From Nitrobacter hamburgensis X14 (GTDB lineage: Bacteria > Pseudomonadota > Alphaproteobacteria > Rhizobiales > Xanthobacteraceae): 64,000 nt of DNA. Location of the stretch: the NCBI RefSeq assembly GCF_000013885.1, contig NC_007964.1, positions 310,001 through 374,000 of the forward strand. Direction: 5' to 3'. Of this stretch, positions 26,085 to 34,599 are shown piece after piece (position 1 is the stretch's first letter; every line of letters starts with the position of its first letter). Under the pieces are notes generated by a model. It worked only from the letters and a program-made list of their open reading frames with translations, did not search any database and had not been told where the DNA came from. Position numbers and translations under genes: made by a program.

Positions 26085-26357
26085 ATGCTTTCCAAAGAAA
26101 CCTTAGACGCACTTGGTAAGTACATGGAGGCCGAACGCCAGATGTACCTGGAGTTCACCGCCAACATGATGAAAGCGGTGAAGGCGGCGAGTGACTTGGC
26201 ATACAGCGCAAGCGCCCCGGTACGCTTCTTGGGCAAAGCCTCGCAGTCGTCCGCTCGCACTATCAAGCTCATCGACACAGCAACAAGCATGCGTCGGCAT
26301 GGCGGCCAGCGTGCAGCATTAGAAGCTCTTAAGCGAGATAACCGCACCAACCAGTAA
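26085..26357 (+). CDS. Hypothetical helical protein
   Basis: A 90-residue protein (MLSKETLDALGKYMEAERQMYLEF...). All-helical with a basic C-terminus. The start is just behind the preceding frame's stop. It resembles phasin-like or small scaffold proteins in composition only. Function unknown. Confidence 0.55.
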   Translation: MLSKETLDALGKYMEAERQMYLEFTANMMKAVKAASDLAYSASAPVRFLGKASQSSARTIKLIDTATSMRRHGGQRAALEALKRDNRTNQ

Positions 26358-26358
26358 T

Positions 26359-26487
26359 ATGAAACTAACTTATCGCCGCATCGCAGTCGCCGCCGCTGTC
26401 GCTTGCGCCGCGTTCGTCCTCTTCATGCTCATCGGCGTTGCCGTCATCGAGATATCAGCTAACGGGTTTCCGACCCACTTTCAGTAG
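26359..26487 (+). CDS. Single-span small membrane protein
   Basis: A 42-residue protein: basic start MKLTYRRIA, one hydrophobic helix of about 25 residues, short tail NGFPTHFQ. It begins two bases after the previous stop, so translation is probably coupled. Such a size fits a phage accessory membrane peptide, but nothing proves a function. Confidence 0.5.
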   Translation: MKLTYRRIAVAAAVACAAFVLFMLIGVAVIEISANGFPTHFQ

Positions 26488-26509
26488 GTATGACCCGCGC
26501 CTCAGCTGA

Positions 26510-26593
26510 TCAGAACCAGCGTCCGCGGCCATAGAAGCCGCCGCCAACGAGAAGCACGATCACAATGATGATGATGAGCGTTGTAGTGTCCAT
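26510..26593 (-). CDS. 27-residue DUF3309-like membrane peptide
   Basis: MDTTTLIIIIVIVLLVGGG followed by FYGRGRWF. A hydrophobic helix, a triple-glycine turn and an aromatic/basic tail are the pattern of DUF3309 peptides, common in Proteobacteria. It lies opposite to its neighbours. Confidence 0.55.
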   Translation of the reverse strand: MDTTTLIIIIVIVLLVGGGFYGRGRWF

Positions 26594-26678
26594 TTCGGAC
26601 CCCTAGCAAGTTGTACCGACAGGGAACTTGCAACAGGCAGCTTAGTTCCAACATTTAAAGCCTAACCAACGTAACCCG

Positions 26679-26840
26679 ATGAACCCCGACCCACTGCAAC
26701 AAGCGCGGAAGCTAATGGCCAGCCAAGGCGGCAGGGCGAGTGCCGACGCGCTCACCCCAGAGCAGCGGAAGGCACGGGCGGTTAAGGCTCGTGCGGCTAG
26801 GACGGCAAAGGCGCGTCGTGCCGTTGAAATGACAAACTAA
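26679..26840 (+). CDS. Small basic protein, GGxASxxALTPEQRKA type
   Basis: A 53-residue protein with SQGGRASADALTPEQRKARA and two more Lys/Arg-Ala repeats. It belongs to the widespread general-stress/KGG-like pattern (GGxARAxxLSPEERxxIAxKA) often found in phages and plasmids. A similar protein is encoded at 45699. Confidence 0.6.
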   Translation: MNPDPLQQARKLMASQGGRASADALTPEQRKARAVKARAARTAKARRAVEMTN

Positions 26841-26850
26841 ATCTAAAACT

Positions 26851-27783
26851 ATGAAGCTACAAACAATAAAATGCTCAGATGGATATTTCCTAAAGGACGC
26901 AGTGGGCCTTCGCTTTGGAAAAGAGGATGTGACTGCCACCTGGAACCGTGAGTGGTTCAAGGTCTCTTCCGTTGAGGGACGGCAAGTTTACCGGGTGACA
27001 CTCGCGACGCAGCGACTATCGGGCTACTCGCTTAAGCCGGAATTTGTTGCAACAGATGCTATGCCCTCGAGCGTTGGTGTCGATTTCTTCGCATACTCGG
27101 ACGACAAACAAAACAACGCCCATTTACGTGGCCTCTACGAACCGACCTACGAACCTGTCCCGGAAAAAGCAGAGCCCATAGAGATAGAGTTGGAAATCAT
27201 CGCGACGGTTGATGGCGAACTTGTGCAAAAAGCCATGAATTTTCCAGTGTACGGAACCTACTCGCACGAAGGAAAGCGCTGGTCAGTCACCGAGCAGAGC
27301 ATTCAAGTCAGTCTCCTCGACCGAATAACAGCACCGTCACTGCTACATCAGGAAGTCCCGTGTCAGTTGTCTTCTGAAGATAGCTTCAAAATTATTCGTA
27401 CGCACGTAAAAGACAACATCGACCCCAAGGTGGCTGCAATCACGAGTGACTACGATTTCTGCCTCACTGTCCAAAAGAAAATCAAACTAGCAGAGCCAGA
27501 ACCATATACGCGGGATGCGAATTTCAGTTTTTTCGGCCGCAGGCGGAAGCCGCGCATGGTCACGGACTATCGCACGGAGCGAAAGTTGGTGGTCTATGAA
27601 ACAGCGCCCCTAAGAGGAGGTGAGGTGTACAAGGGATATACCAAGACTGAGCCGTTCACAGGTCACAACGTTCAAGAGTTGAAACAGAACATCGAAGCGT
27701 ACCTGAAGGAATTGATGGCGGAGATAAATAAGCCGCTCGTGGACTGTCCGAATTGCAAAGGCCACGGGGTAATGACTGCCTAG
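26851..27783 (+). CDS. Unknown protein with C-terminal CxxCxGxG
   Basis: A 310-residue soluble protein without a recognised domain. Mostly beta-strand rich, with Tyr/Glu-rich stretches, and a C-terminal CPNCKGHG zinc-type motif like one DnaJ zinc repeat. Base composition is lower in GC than its neighbours. It overlaps the convergent gene at 27780 by four bases. Confidence 0.6.
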   Translation: MKLQTIKCSDGYFLKDAVGLRFGKEDVTATWNREWFKVSSVEGRQVYRVTLATQRLSGYSLKPEFVATDAMPSSVGVDFFAYSDDKQNNAHLRGLYEPTYEPVPEKAEPIEIELEIIATVDGELVQKAMNFPVYGTYSHEGKRWSVTEQSIQVSLLDRITAPSLLHQEVPCQLSSEDSFKIIRTHVKDNIDPKVAAITSDYDFCLTVQKKIKLAEPEPYTRDANFSFFGRRRKPRMVTDYRTERKLVVYETAPLRGGEVYKGYTKTEPFTGHNVQELKQNIEAYLKELMAEINKPLVDCPNCKGHGVMTA

Positions 27784-28496
27784 CTCTCTGGCGCGTCGTC
27801 TGGCGCAGGAGCATCAGGCGCGGCCGTAGTGCCGGCATTGTACTCATCCACGGCGGCCTCGAATTTGGCTTCACGGGCCTCTATCTCATCGTCCACGGTG
27901 AAGTTCTTGGCAGGAGCCTCTTGCGTGCGTCCTGGCGCATCCTGTGCGGTCTGACGGGCAGCCTTGTTAGCCGCCATCTTAGCTTCAAGGCCGCTCCAAT
28001 CGAATTTAGCCTCGGGAGCCTTTGGTGCGCGTGCTGCCCGACCCGCCGCGAGCACCTTGTGCATCAGCTCCTGCCTCTGTGCCTGCGATAGGTGTGCGCT
28101 CGTCGCGCTGAAGGCTTGCGGGCTTGAAAGGTCGACGCCGTATTGCTTGTAGAGCGCTTTCAGGTTCGCTTGGCGCATCTGGCACGTGCGCCCGCTTTCG
28201 ATATCCTTGACCTTGTAGTCGGGACGTTTCGTGCCTTTGACAGCTACATAGCCGCCAACTTCGAAGAGAGCCCTGAAGATATCGCTGAGCGCGATGCGTT
28301 TGCGTTGCCGCTTCGGATCGACAGGCCCGATGTATCGCATCAATGGCGTTCGTTTGCCATTTCGATAGCGCGCCGTCTGCTCGTAGTAATACTGCCGGCC
28401 CTTGATAGTCTTTATCACCGTGTAAGACACGCGCGCCTCCTTGTTTGCACTCACGAGAGGATAGGCGCGGCTCGCGCGGAAGTGAACTTGGCGCAT
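27780..28496 (-). CDS. Hypothetical protein with KGRxYYYxQxxxRxGxR / YIGPVDP motif
   Basis: A 238-residue protein. The start MRQVHFRASRAYPL has GGAG upstream. Residues 20-60 contain KTIKGRQYYYEQTARYRNG and RYIGPVDPKRQRK, a small beta domain that I know from phage and candidate-phyla islands without assigned role. The rest is basic and helical, with a Pro/Asp tail. A DNA-binding role is a guess. Confidence 0.6.
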   Translation of the reverse strand: MRQVHFRASRAYPLVSANKEARVSYTVIKTIKGRQYYYEQTARYRNGKRTPLMRYIGPVDPKRQRKRIALSDIFRALFEVGGYVAVKGTKRPDYKVKDIESGRTCQMRQANLKALYKQYGVDLSSPQAFSATSAHLSQAQRQELMHKVLAAGRAARAPKAPEAKFDWSGLEAKMAANKAARQTAQDAPGRTQEAPAKNFTVDDEIEAREAKFEAAVDEYNAGTTAAPDAPAPDDAPES

Positions 28497-28589
28497 AGGG
28501 CGCCAACGCTCCTCATGCCGACCATGGCTGTGCATAGCGAACGGAGATTATTTTTTGGCGAGCGGTATGATTACGCACGGAGGTGTTCC

Positions 28590-28937
28590 ATGTCCCACAA
28601 GATAGAACTGCGCTTAGAGACCTTCGTGTGCGGCCTCTTCATCATCCAGCCCCGGCACAATGAAGCGGACTTCGAGACCCTGATAGGCGAATTCCTCGCG
28701 CCCTCAGTCAAAAGGCAATTCACAGAAGCGTACCACGACCTCGAAGGCAGCAAGGGAGGCTGCTTTTGCCGGGACGACCAGACCCCGTGGGTCATCGTCG
28801 CGTTCGGCAGCGATCCCGACACGATACGTCGGACCACGCTGCACGAGGTCGTGCATCTTGCGGAGAAGCTCACGTGCACCAGGGAGATGCGCGCCCGGTT
28901 CGTCGAGCACGTCTACTTCGCGCTGAGACTGCCTTAG
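28590..28937 (+). CDS. Small zincin-like protein (HEVVH)
   Basis: A 115-residue protein. The start has GGAGGTG upstream. TTLHEVVHLAEKL at residues 82-94 is an HExxH zinc-metallopeptidase helix, preceded by the strand WVIVAFGS, which fits the minimal peptidase order. A third ligand would be a Glu or His downstream (EHVYFAL). Related to 32348 by plan, not by sequence. A terminator follows. Confidence 0.65.
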   Translation: MSHKIELRLETFVCGLFIIQPRHNEADFETLIGEFLAPSVKRQFTEAYHDLEGSKGGCFCRDDQTPWVIVAFGSDPDTIRRTTLHEVVHLAEKLTCTREMRARFVEHVYFALRLP

Positions 28938-28960
28938 GCCCCTTCGGGGGCCTTTTTCTT
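28937..28960 (+). terminator. Terminator
   Basis: GGCCCC-TTC-GGGGGCC followed by TTTTTCTT. Confidence 0.85.
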
Positions 28961-29058
28961 GGGCGTGGTACACTGAAGGAGTTCGATTAAAAGTTAGCTT
29001 GTGGCCGGGGCGATGCACTTTCTCACAAGCGAGTGCATCTCTCTGGCAGAAACGATTT

Positions 29059-29466
29059 ATGCGCGAAATAAAATTCAGGGCGTGGGACGGGAGGCGAATG
29101 ATAAACGTCTGCACGTTGGAGATGATGATTGACACAGACGAACGTTATATCTCGAAAAGCGAAGGCTGGTACGGGGAGAACAACCGCATTGAGTTCTCCT
29201 TAAGCGACGTGAAGCCCATGCAATTCACCGGCCTCCGCGATAAGAACGGCACGGAGATATACGAAGGAGATATCATTCACTGCACTGCTGGAATGCACAC
29301 GCTCGAAAGGAACTTTCAGACCGATGAGAAGAAGGTCATTACGTTTGACGATGGAGCGTTCCGATATGATGGCATCACTCTCGGTGACATGGTCAATGCG
29401 CACATGTCCGACTACACGTTCGAAATCATCGGCAACATCTACGAGAACCCAGAGCTGTTGAAATAG
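29059..29466 (+). CDS. YopX-family phage protein
   Basis: A 135-residue protein starting MREIKFRAWDGRRM, with the family core MQFTGLRDKNGTEIYEGDII and the closing YTFEIIGNIYENPELL. YopX proteins are common in Gram-positive and Gram-negative phages; function unknown. The start is chosen to match the family N-terminus. Confidence 0.9.
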   Translation: MREIKFRAWDGRRMINVCTLEMMIDTDERYISKSEGWYGENNRIEFSLSDVKPMQFTGLRDKNGTEIYEGDIIHCTAGMHTLERNFQTDEKKVITFDDGAFRYDGITLGDMVNAHMSDYTFEIIGNIYENPELLK

Positions 29467-29510
29467 CGCGGTACAATGAGGTGAGCGTTCCTTAAACACA
29501 GGAGGCTCAC

Positions 29511-30377
29511 TTGGGCGTTCAACAACTCTACGAGCAAGTCACCCGCACCATCATCTCAGAAATCGAAGCAGGCAACCTTCCGCCATGGCTCCAGCCTTGG
29601 AAAGCCGGCAAACGCGGCGGCATCATTCCGATAAACGCCGTTACCAAGAAGAGCTATAACGGCTTGAATGTTTTGATGCTCTGGGCCGAGCGGCAGGAGA
29701 AGCAATACGCTCTCGCCGAATGGCTCACGTACAAGCAATGCCAGGAAGCCGGAGGCCAAGTCCGCAAGGGCGAGAAGTCTACGCCCGGCATTTATGTGAA
29801 CAAGCAGGTGATTGAGAAGGGCACCGAAGAGGAACGATTGGTGCCGTTCATGCGCCAGTTTGCTTTGTTTAACGTCGCTCAATGCGACGGACTTCCGCAG
29901 AACGAGCCCATAGCGGACCTGCCCGAGCATGAGCGCAACGAGCAGGCAGAGGCGTTTTTCGCCGCGATAGGAGCAACGACGAGGTGGGGAGAGCCAAAAG
30001 CCGCCTACTCGCCGAGCCTCGACATCATCGTGATGCCCGAGCGCGGCGCGTTCCTCAACCCTGAGAGCCTCTACGCCACATGGGCGCATGAGCACATCCA
30101 TCTCACCGGCCACAAGTCCCGCCTCGACCGCGACCTCAAAAGCCGCTTCGACCAGGACGCCTATGCCTTTGAAGAGCTCGTGGCGGAGATAGGCGCCGCG
30201 ATGACCTGCGCTCATTTGCAAGTGAAAGGAGAATTGCGCCATGCTTCTTATGTCGACCACTGGCTCCGCGTGCTCAAGCAAGACAGCCGTGCGATACTAT
30301 CGGCTGCCAGTATGGCTTCTAAGGCCACGGACTACCTTCGCGCGTTCTCCGAAACCAAGCAGGAGGAAGCGGCATGA
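29511..30377 (+). CDS. ArdC-like antirestriction/ssDNA-binding zincin
   Basis: A 288-residue protein starting with TTG, with AGGAGG seven bases upstream. The N-terminal ssDNA-binding domain shows LYEQVTRTIISEIEAGNLPP, PWKAGKRGG and SYNGLNVLMLWAE. The C-terminal zinc-peptidase-like domain has ATWAHEHIHLTGHKSRL (HEHIH near residue 193) and YAFEELVAEIGAA. ArdC proteins enter recipients with conjugating DNA and protect it from restriction. This links the island to DNA transfer. The next gene overlaps it as ATGA. Confidence 0.92.
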   Translation: MGVQQLYEQVTRTIISEIEAGNLPPWLQPWKAGKRGGIIPINAVTKKSYNGLNVLMLWAERQEKQYALAEWLTYKQCQEAGGQVRKGEKSTPGIYVNKQVIEKGTEEERLVPFMRQFALFNVAQCDGLPQNEPIADLPEHERNEQAEAFFAAIGATTRWGEPKAAYSPSLDIIVMPERGAFLNPESLYATWAHEHIHLTGHKSRLDRDLKSRFDQDAYAFEELVAEIGAAMTCAHLQVKGELRHASYVDHWLRVLKQDSRAILSAASMASKATDYLRAFSETKQEEAA

Positions 30378-30556
30378 CCCGCATCAACCGCGCCTACGTC
30401 AAGCGGCTTGAAAACCTCATCCTTCAACTCGACGCCACGTTCTCCGACATCGAGACTGCACGGGCCAAAGGATACCTGGCGCGGGATATGCCCCTCCTCC
30501 ACAAAGAGGCGGACGCAATCCGCGCTAGCCGTCAGCCGCGTGAGACGCGCAAGTAG
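30374..30556 (+). CDS. Small helical hypothetical coupled to ardC
   Basis: A 60-residue protein, charged and helical (YVKRLENLILQLDATFSDIETA). The start overlaps the ArdC stop by four bases. Function unknown; its coupling suggests a partner of ArdC. Confidence 0.55.
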   Translation: MTRINRAYVKRLENLILQLDATFSDIETARAKGYLARDMPLLHKEADAIRASRQPRETRK

Positions 30557-30570
30557 GAGTGACTATCAAT

Positions 30571-30600
30571 AACCCCGCGCAAATGCGGGGTTTTTCTTTT
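30571..30600 (+). terminator. Terminator after ardC unit
   Basis: CCCCGC-GCAAAT-GCGGGG followed by TTTTTCTTTT. Confidence 0.88.
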
Positions 30601-30647
30601 GTCTTCGGCATTGGTATAAAGTTCTAGGAACAGTGAAGGAGCACTAC

Positions 30648-30911
30648 ATGGAGAAGGAATGGCCTACAGGCGGCGGGTACTACTCGTCCTACGAGAAGGA
30701 AGGCGAGGATATTGCCGCCGAGTTCGGCCTTACCTTGAACGACCAGGCAGTGTGGTCTGACCGCTTCTTTAATCACCTCGACGTTGCAAACTGGCACAAG
30801 CCTCCGACTCTCGATGTGGTGATCGAACGCGCCGCCGGATTCAAGAAGGAGCACCCATTGTGTCCGTATTCAAGCCATTGGCTCGTTGAGGATTTCGCGC
30901 GGCGGCTCTGA
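30648..30911 (+). CDS. Hypothetical protein
   Basis: An 87-residue soluble acidic/aromatic protein (MEKEWPTGGGYYSSYEKEG...). The start at 30648 is set by AAGGAG eight bases upstream, and a TATAAAG box lies at about 30613. No domain recognised. A hairpin with a T-run follows at about 30938-30966. Confidence 0.55.
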   Translation: MEKEWPTGGGYYSSYEKEGEDIAAEFGLTLNDQAVWSDRFFNHLDVANWHKPPTLDVVIERAAGFKKEHPLCPYSSHWLVEDFARRL

Positions 30912-30990
30912 GCCTTGAGGTCTGACCTATCCCCACACCGCCCCTGTGTGAGAGGGGCGGTTTTCTTTCGGGCTTATAATTACAGGAGCG

Positions 30991-31329
30991 ATGCTATCTA
31001 TCATCCTCGAAGGACAGCCGGTATCAGTCAATCAGCTCTACAGAGGCCGCCGCTTCCTCACCACTGACGGCAAGCGCACCAAGCTCTTAAACGCGGTTAG
31101 CGCCCGCAAGCAGTACCGAGGCGCACCATTGGAAGGCCCAGTCTGCGTAGAGCTACAGGTCTATTTCAAATCGAAAGCATCAAGCGACATCGACAACGTA
31201 TGCAAGGCGGCGCTCGACAGCCTTACGGGCATTCTTTGGAAGGACGACCGGCAGATACAGGAGCTTCATGCGTACAAGCTTCAGGACAAACTGAGGCCGC
31301 GCATCGAACTGACCCTTTCTCAGCTATGA
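30991..31329 (+). CDS. rusA: RusA-type Holliday junction resolvase
   Basis: A 112-residue endonuclease. SVNQLYRGRRF near the start and SSDIDNVCKAALDSLTGILWKDDRQIQEL (residues 66-93) carry the Asp residues that bind Mg in RusA. It resolves recombination or replication branches, for phages often before packaging. The ATG is nine bases behind a TATAAT box, with AGGAG between. It forms a tight chain with the next two zinc proteins. Confidence 0.92.
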   Translation: MLSIILEGQPVSVNQLYRGRRFLTTDGKRTKLLNAVSARKQYRGAPLEGPVCVELQVYFKSKASSDIDNVCKAALDSLTGILWKDDRQIQELHAYKLQDKLRPRIELTLSQL

Positions 31330-31454
31330 ACTTCTGCCAGCACTGCCAGCGGTGGTTCACGAACAAAGAGGACTTCCGGCGCCACACCGAGCAGGGAGTG
31401 CTCTACGACAATCCTGGCCTCCTCCGCATCGTGAACTATCGCGCTACACAATGA
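31326..31454 (+). CDS. C2H2-type mini zinc finger
   Basis: A 42-residue protein with CQHCQRWFTNKEDFRRHTEQG, a Cys2-His finger, followed by a short tail. It starts inside the RusA stop (ATGA) and its own stop overlaps the next start (ATGA). It might help target RusA or act as a regulator. Confidence 0.6.
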   Translation: MNFCQHCQRWFTNKEDFRRHTEQGVLYDNPGLLRIVNYRATQ

Positions 31455-31609
31455 GGCACCCTGGGGACAGTTTCAAAATGCGTCAGATGCGCGGCGATCC
31501 CGCATACGCTCCCCTCAGGCGGAAGTGTTCCGAGTGCGTCAAGCTCATGCCGGCGGATTGGGGCCATCACATCTGCCAACCCTGCATGGAGGGGTTACAC
31601 TCGCAGTAG
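31451..31609 (+). CDS. Zinc-ribbon mini protein
   Basis: A 52-residue protein with KCSECVKLMP and HHICQPCMEGL, a four-Cys zinc ribbon. It is translationally coupled to the C2H2 gene. Function unknown. Confidence 0.6.
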   Translation: MRHPGDSFKMRQMRGDPAYAPLRRKCSECVKLMPADWGHHICQPCMEGLHSQ

Positions 31610-31630
31610 AGCACGGAGGGTTCGCCGCTC

Positions 31631-31658
31631 GTTACAAAGCGGTTAACCCCCGTACCAT
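31631..31658 (+). promoter_or_regulatory. Bipartite motif GTTACAAAGC-N11-GTACCAT, copy 1
   Basis: The ATG of the structural gene lies six bases after the motif. The same two blocks with exactly 11 bases between occur at 34924-34951 before the fibre gene. Probably an island- or phage-specific promoter or activator site. If GTACCAT acts as the -10 element, the transcript would be almost leaderless. Confidence 0.6.
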
Positions 31659-31664
31659 TGCGAC

Positions 31665-32351
31665 ATGACTGGCCCGGAGCTTGAAACATTTTGCGAGGAG
31701 ATAAACGGCGGCGCCTCGATCGGCGCGACCGTCCTCTTCCAGTTCATCAATCTGGCGAAGGCGATGGTGGAGCAGACGCGGCCGTGGGTTGCGCTGCTCT
31801 ACACCGACACGAGCAAGACCGTGGCGACCGGCAATACATGGCAGACTGCTATCGACCTCTCGACCGTTGCTCGCTTCAATCGCTTCTATGGCGAGACACC
31901 TATCAAAGTGTTCGATGGCAATAATAGCTTCCAGCGCTATCGCCAAGTGCCGTTTAACGAACGCCTCTTGTACCGCAACACGCCCGGCACGTTCGTCTAT
32001 GACGAGGCCAACAAGACGCTCTACCTCAACGGCACGGTGCAGTTCGCCGGCACGCTCTACATCGACCACATCAAGGACAGCCCCGAGATAACGAACGATG
32101 ACAGCTCATCGTGGATCTTCCCGAGCTGGGCGCATCCGCTCCTCGGTTTCTACGCGGTCGCCATAAACAAGGGCGGCGTGGACTACGACGACATCAACGC
32201 GCGCATGGCGCCGGAGAACCGCGCGCAGGCTAAGGTAATCACCGACAGACTTGAGTGGCTCGACAACGAAAAGCAGCTGCAGGCCCAGCAGAACATCGAC
32301 CCATATCAAAGCGATGATGCTTGGAGGCCGGGCGCAATCTACATTTCATGA
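31665..32351 (+). CDS. Podovirus-like head-tail adaptor/neck protein
   Basis: A 228-residue protein. An N-terminal helical region (ELETFCEEINGGASIGATVLFQFINLAKAMVEQTRPW) is followed by a beta part with LYLNGTVQFAGTLYIDHIKDSPEI and a closing helical region (AHPLLGFYAVAINKG). This plan, N-helices then strand-rich P-Y..LYLNG then AHxxLxxYA, is that of adaptor proteins between portal and tail in podoviruses. The assignment is by pattern only. It is the first gene behind the bipartite promoter motif. Confidence 0.5.
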   Translation: MTGPELETFCEEINGGASIGATVLFQFINLAKAMVEQTRPWVALLYTDTSKTVATGNTWQTAIDLSTVARFNRFYGETPIKVFDGNNSFQRYRQVPFNERLLYRNTPGTFVYDEANKTLYLNGTVQFAGTLYIDHIKDSPEITNDDSSSWIFPSWAHPLLGFYAVAINKGGVDYDDINARMAPENRAQAKVITDRLEWLDNEKQLQAQQNIDPYQSDDAWRPGAIYIS

Positions 32352-32707
32352 AGAAGATTCTCGTTCCGATATTTACAGAGGAGTACAAAATTTGGGTCTA
32401 TATCGGCTCACGCGCTGAATTGGTGAAGGCTGCTGCGAAATACATTGGAGAAACGGAAGCCAAGTTTGATAAGGAGTTTGTGGGCAGGGGCCAAGCTCTC
32501 GATTACATCGACAAAGGATTGTACCCGCTCATCATCGTAGATGGCCGCTTGCCTGTGCGTACGGCTCTCGCCACTTTGGCGCACGAGGCATCCCATTCCA
32601 TGGATTCCCTAGAGCGATACATCGGCATCAAAGACAAGCATGGAGAGTTTCGTGCCCACGGTATTGCGGCAGTTGTCAGGACTGTGAGCAAGCATCTCCA
32701 AAAATAG
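32348..32707 (+). CDS. Small zincin-like protein (HEASH)
   Basis: A 119-residue protein. LATLAHEASHSMDSLERY puts HExxH at residues 79-83, after the strand LIIVDGRLP, and EFRAHGIA may supply the third ligand. Its start overlaps the adaptor stop (ATGA). In a structural operon it may process a virion protein or act on the host wall; neither is shown. Confidence 0.6.
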   Translation: MKKILVPIFTEEYKIWVYIGSRAELVKAAAKYIGETEAKFDKEFVGRGQALDYIDKGLYPLIIVDGRLPVRTALATLAHEASHSMDSLERYIGIKDKHGEFRAHGIAAVVRTVSKHLQK

Positions 32708-32709
32708 CT

Positions 32710-34599
32710 ATGCGCATCCCTGACTACACAGTCTCGCAGTTCTCCGGGCTCAACACCTTCATCAAGGACCTCAAGACCCTGAAGCCCGGCGTCGCGACCG
32801 ACAGCCTCAACTGGGTTACGGGGAAGTACGGGGACCACATAGAGCTTCGGCGCGGCAGCGCGCTCTTGGGCAATACGCGCGTCAATGGCGCGGGAAAGAT
32901 CACTGGCCTTGGCGTCGGCACCCGCTACGACGGCGTGCAGGTCCCGTTCTGGAGCCGCGGGCGTAAGCTAGAGTACTACAACGCGGCAACGGACGACCGG
33001 GCCGAGGTCGGCAGCGATATCCTTCCGGTCACAGCGGACGGCGAGGACTGCTGGTTCTCCCCGTATGCCAACTTGGCAGGCTCGATGATGTACGCGGGCT
33101 CGCCTAATAGCGGCATCTACAAGATACCCGTGGCCAATCCCGGCAGCGCGGTCGACCAGCTCGTCAATAACTTCCGGTTCGGCATCCTGCGCTTCGGCCA
33201 AGGACGCGCATTCGCGGGCCAGCGCAACGGCACGACCGCCGGCAACCTCGACAAGACCGGCCTCTACCTGTCCGACATCGATAAAGCGAACCTCTCCCTC
33301 TACACGCAGACAACCGCCGAAGCCGTAGGCTCATCTGGCGGCACGCACTACGCCGGCACGCTCGCGGTCGTCACCGGCAAGAAGACGTGCATGTACGTCG
33401 CCGTCAAGGAAGCGGGCGGCGAGACCCTGACGGACGACCGCAACGGCACCCTCGTCGGCACCCAAGGCTCTCTCGGCACCATAAACTACGCGACCGGCGC
33501 CTATGACGTGACGTTCAATCATGCGACCGCAGGCGCGGTGACGGCCGACTACTACACCGAGGACGCCACGAGCGACGGCCCGCTGGATTTCGACACCAGC
33601 TCGACCGGCGCAGGCAAGGCCAAGATATTCCGGCAGGACGACGGCGGCGCGTTCATGGCCGTGCTGCCGTTCCTCGATGTGGAGTACGCCTTCCACCTGC
33701 TCAAGACATATGCGGTTACGACGACCATAGACGACACCTCGGCCACCAACCTTCCGTATCGCAATATCGGCATCCCCAATCCGCGCGCCGCGAAGGAGAC
33801 GCCGGACGGCATCCTGTGCATCGACGTATCGAACCCGAGCGACCCGAAGGTCCGCCGGCTGGAGATCGGGCAGAACACCAACAACCTCACCATCGTGCCG
33901 ACGAGCATCTTCGACGCGGTAGACCTCAGCGCCCACGCGTTCGACTACGCGGTGGCGTTCCGCTGGGGCGACTACGAGATCGTCTGCTGCCAAGAGCTCA
34001 CCAACGGGATGGCCAACGCCTATAACTCGGTCATGTACGTCCGCAACGTCTACTCCCACGCCATAGACAAGCTGGACTTCCGCGCGTCGTGCCTCGACAT
34101 CTTCAACGGGGCGCTCATCGGCGGCGACCCGATATCCAGCAACGTCTATACGCTCTTCTCGGGCTTCGACGACGACGAGGCGGCGATTGAGAACTACTGG
34201 CAGGACGGCCAGCTCAACCTTGGGACTGACCGGCTCAAGCGCGCGCACTATATGCGCGTGACCGGCCACATCATGAAGGACCAGAGCATCAATGTTTCGC
34301 TGGTGCTCGACGACGGCCAGCCTGTGGAGGCCTTCACGATCGAGGGCGACGGCGACTACGTCGACCAGGGCATCAACACGCCCATCGGCTCCTACACCAT
34401 CGGCTCGAAGGTTGTCGGCGGCAGAGGCGAGGCGACGGCCCACCCCTTCGACGTGACGTTCCCGATACACACTGACAGATTTCAGAACATAAGCGTGCGC
34501 TTCCGTGCGATGGGCATCGGCCACGCCGCCGTCAATAGCTACAGTTATCGCGATATCCGCGATAAGGGCAGCAGGAGCTTGCCGATTAAGACGATTTAG
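32710..34599 (+). CDS. Large phage tail/neck structural protein
   Basis: A 629-residue, Gly/Thr/Asp-rich, all-beta protein. Its start, QFSGLNTFIKDLKTLKPGVATDSLNW with LRRGSALLG, is one I associate with podovirus tail-tube or tail-hub proteins. Later stretches (YLSDIDKANLSLYTQ, VMYVRNVYSHAIDKLDF) look like a beta-propeller. ATA is a frequent Ile codon, unlike the host genes. Membership of a tail cassette is well supported by order; the exact part is inference. Confidence 0.55.
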   Translation: MRIPDYTVSQFSGLNTFIKDLKTLKPGVATDSLNWVTGKYGDHIELRRGSALLGNTRVNGAGKITGLGVGTRYDGVQVPFWSRGRKLEYYNAATDDRAEVGSDILPVTADGEDCWFSPYANLAGSMMYAGSPNSGIYKIPVANPGSAVDQLVNNFRFGILRFGQGRAFAGQRNGTTAGNLDKTGLYLSDIDKANLSLYTQTTAEAVGSSGGTHYAGTLAVVTGKKTCMYVAVKEAGGETLTDDRNGTLVGTQGSLGTINYATGAYDVTFNHATAGAVTADYYTEDATSDGPLDFDTSSTGAGKAKIFRQDDGGAFMAVLPFLDVEYAFHLLKTYAVTTTIDDTSATNLPYRNIGIPNPRAAKETPDGILCIDVSNPSDPKVRRLEIGQNTNNLTIVPTSIFDAVDLSAHAFDYAVAFRWGDYEIVCCQELTNGMANAYNSVMYVRNVYSHAIDKLDFRASCLDIFNGALIGGDPISSNVYTLFSGFDDDEAAIENYWQDGQLNLGTDRLKRAHYMRVTGHIMKDQSINVSLVLDDGQPVEAFTIEGDGDYVDQGINTPIGSYTIGSKVVGGRGEATAHPFDVTFPIHTDRFQNISVRFRAMGIGHAAVNSYSYRDIRDKGSRSLPIKTI

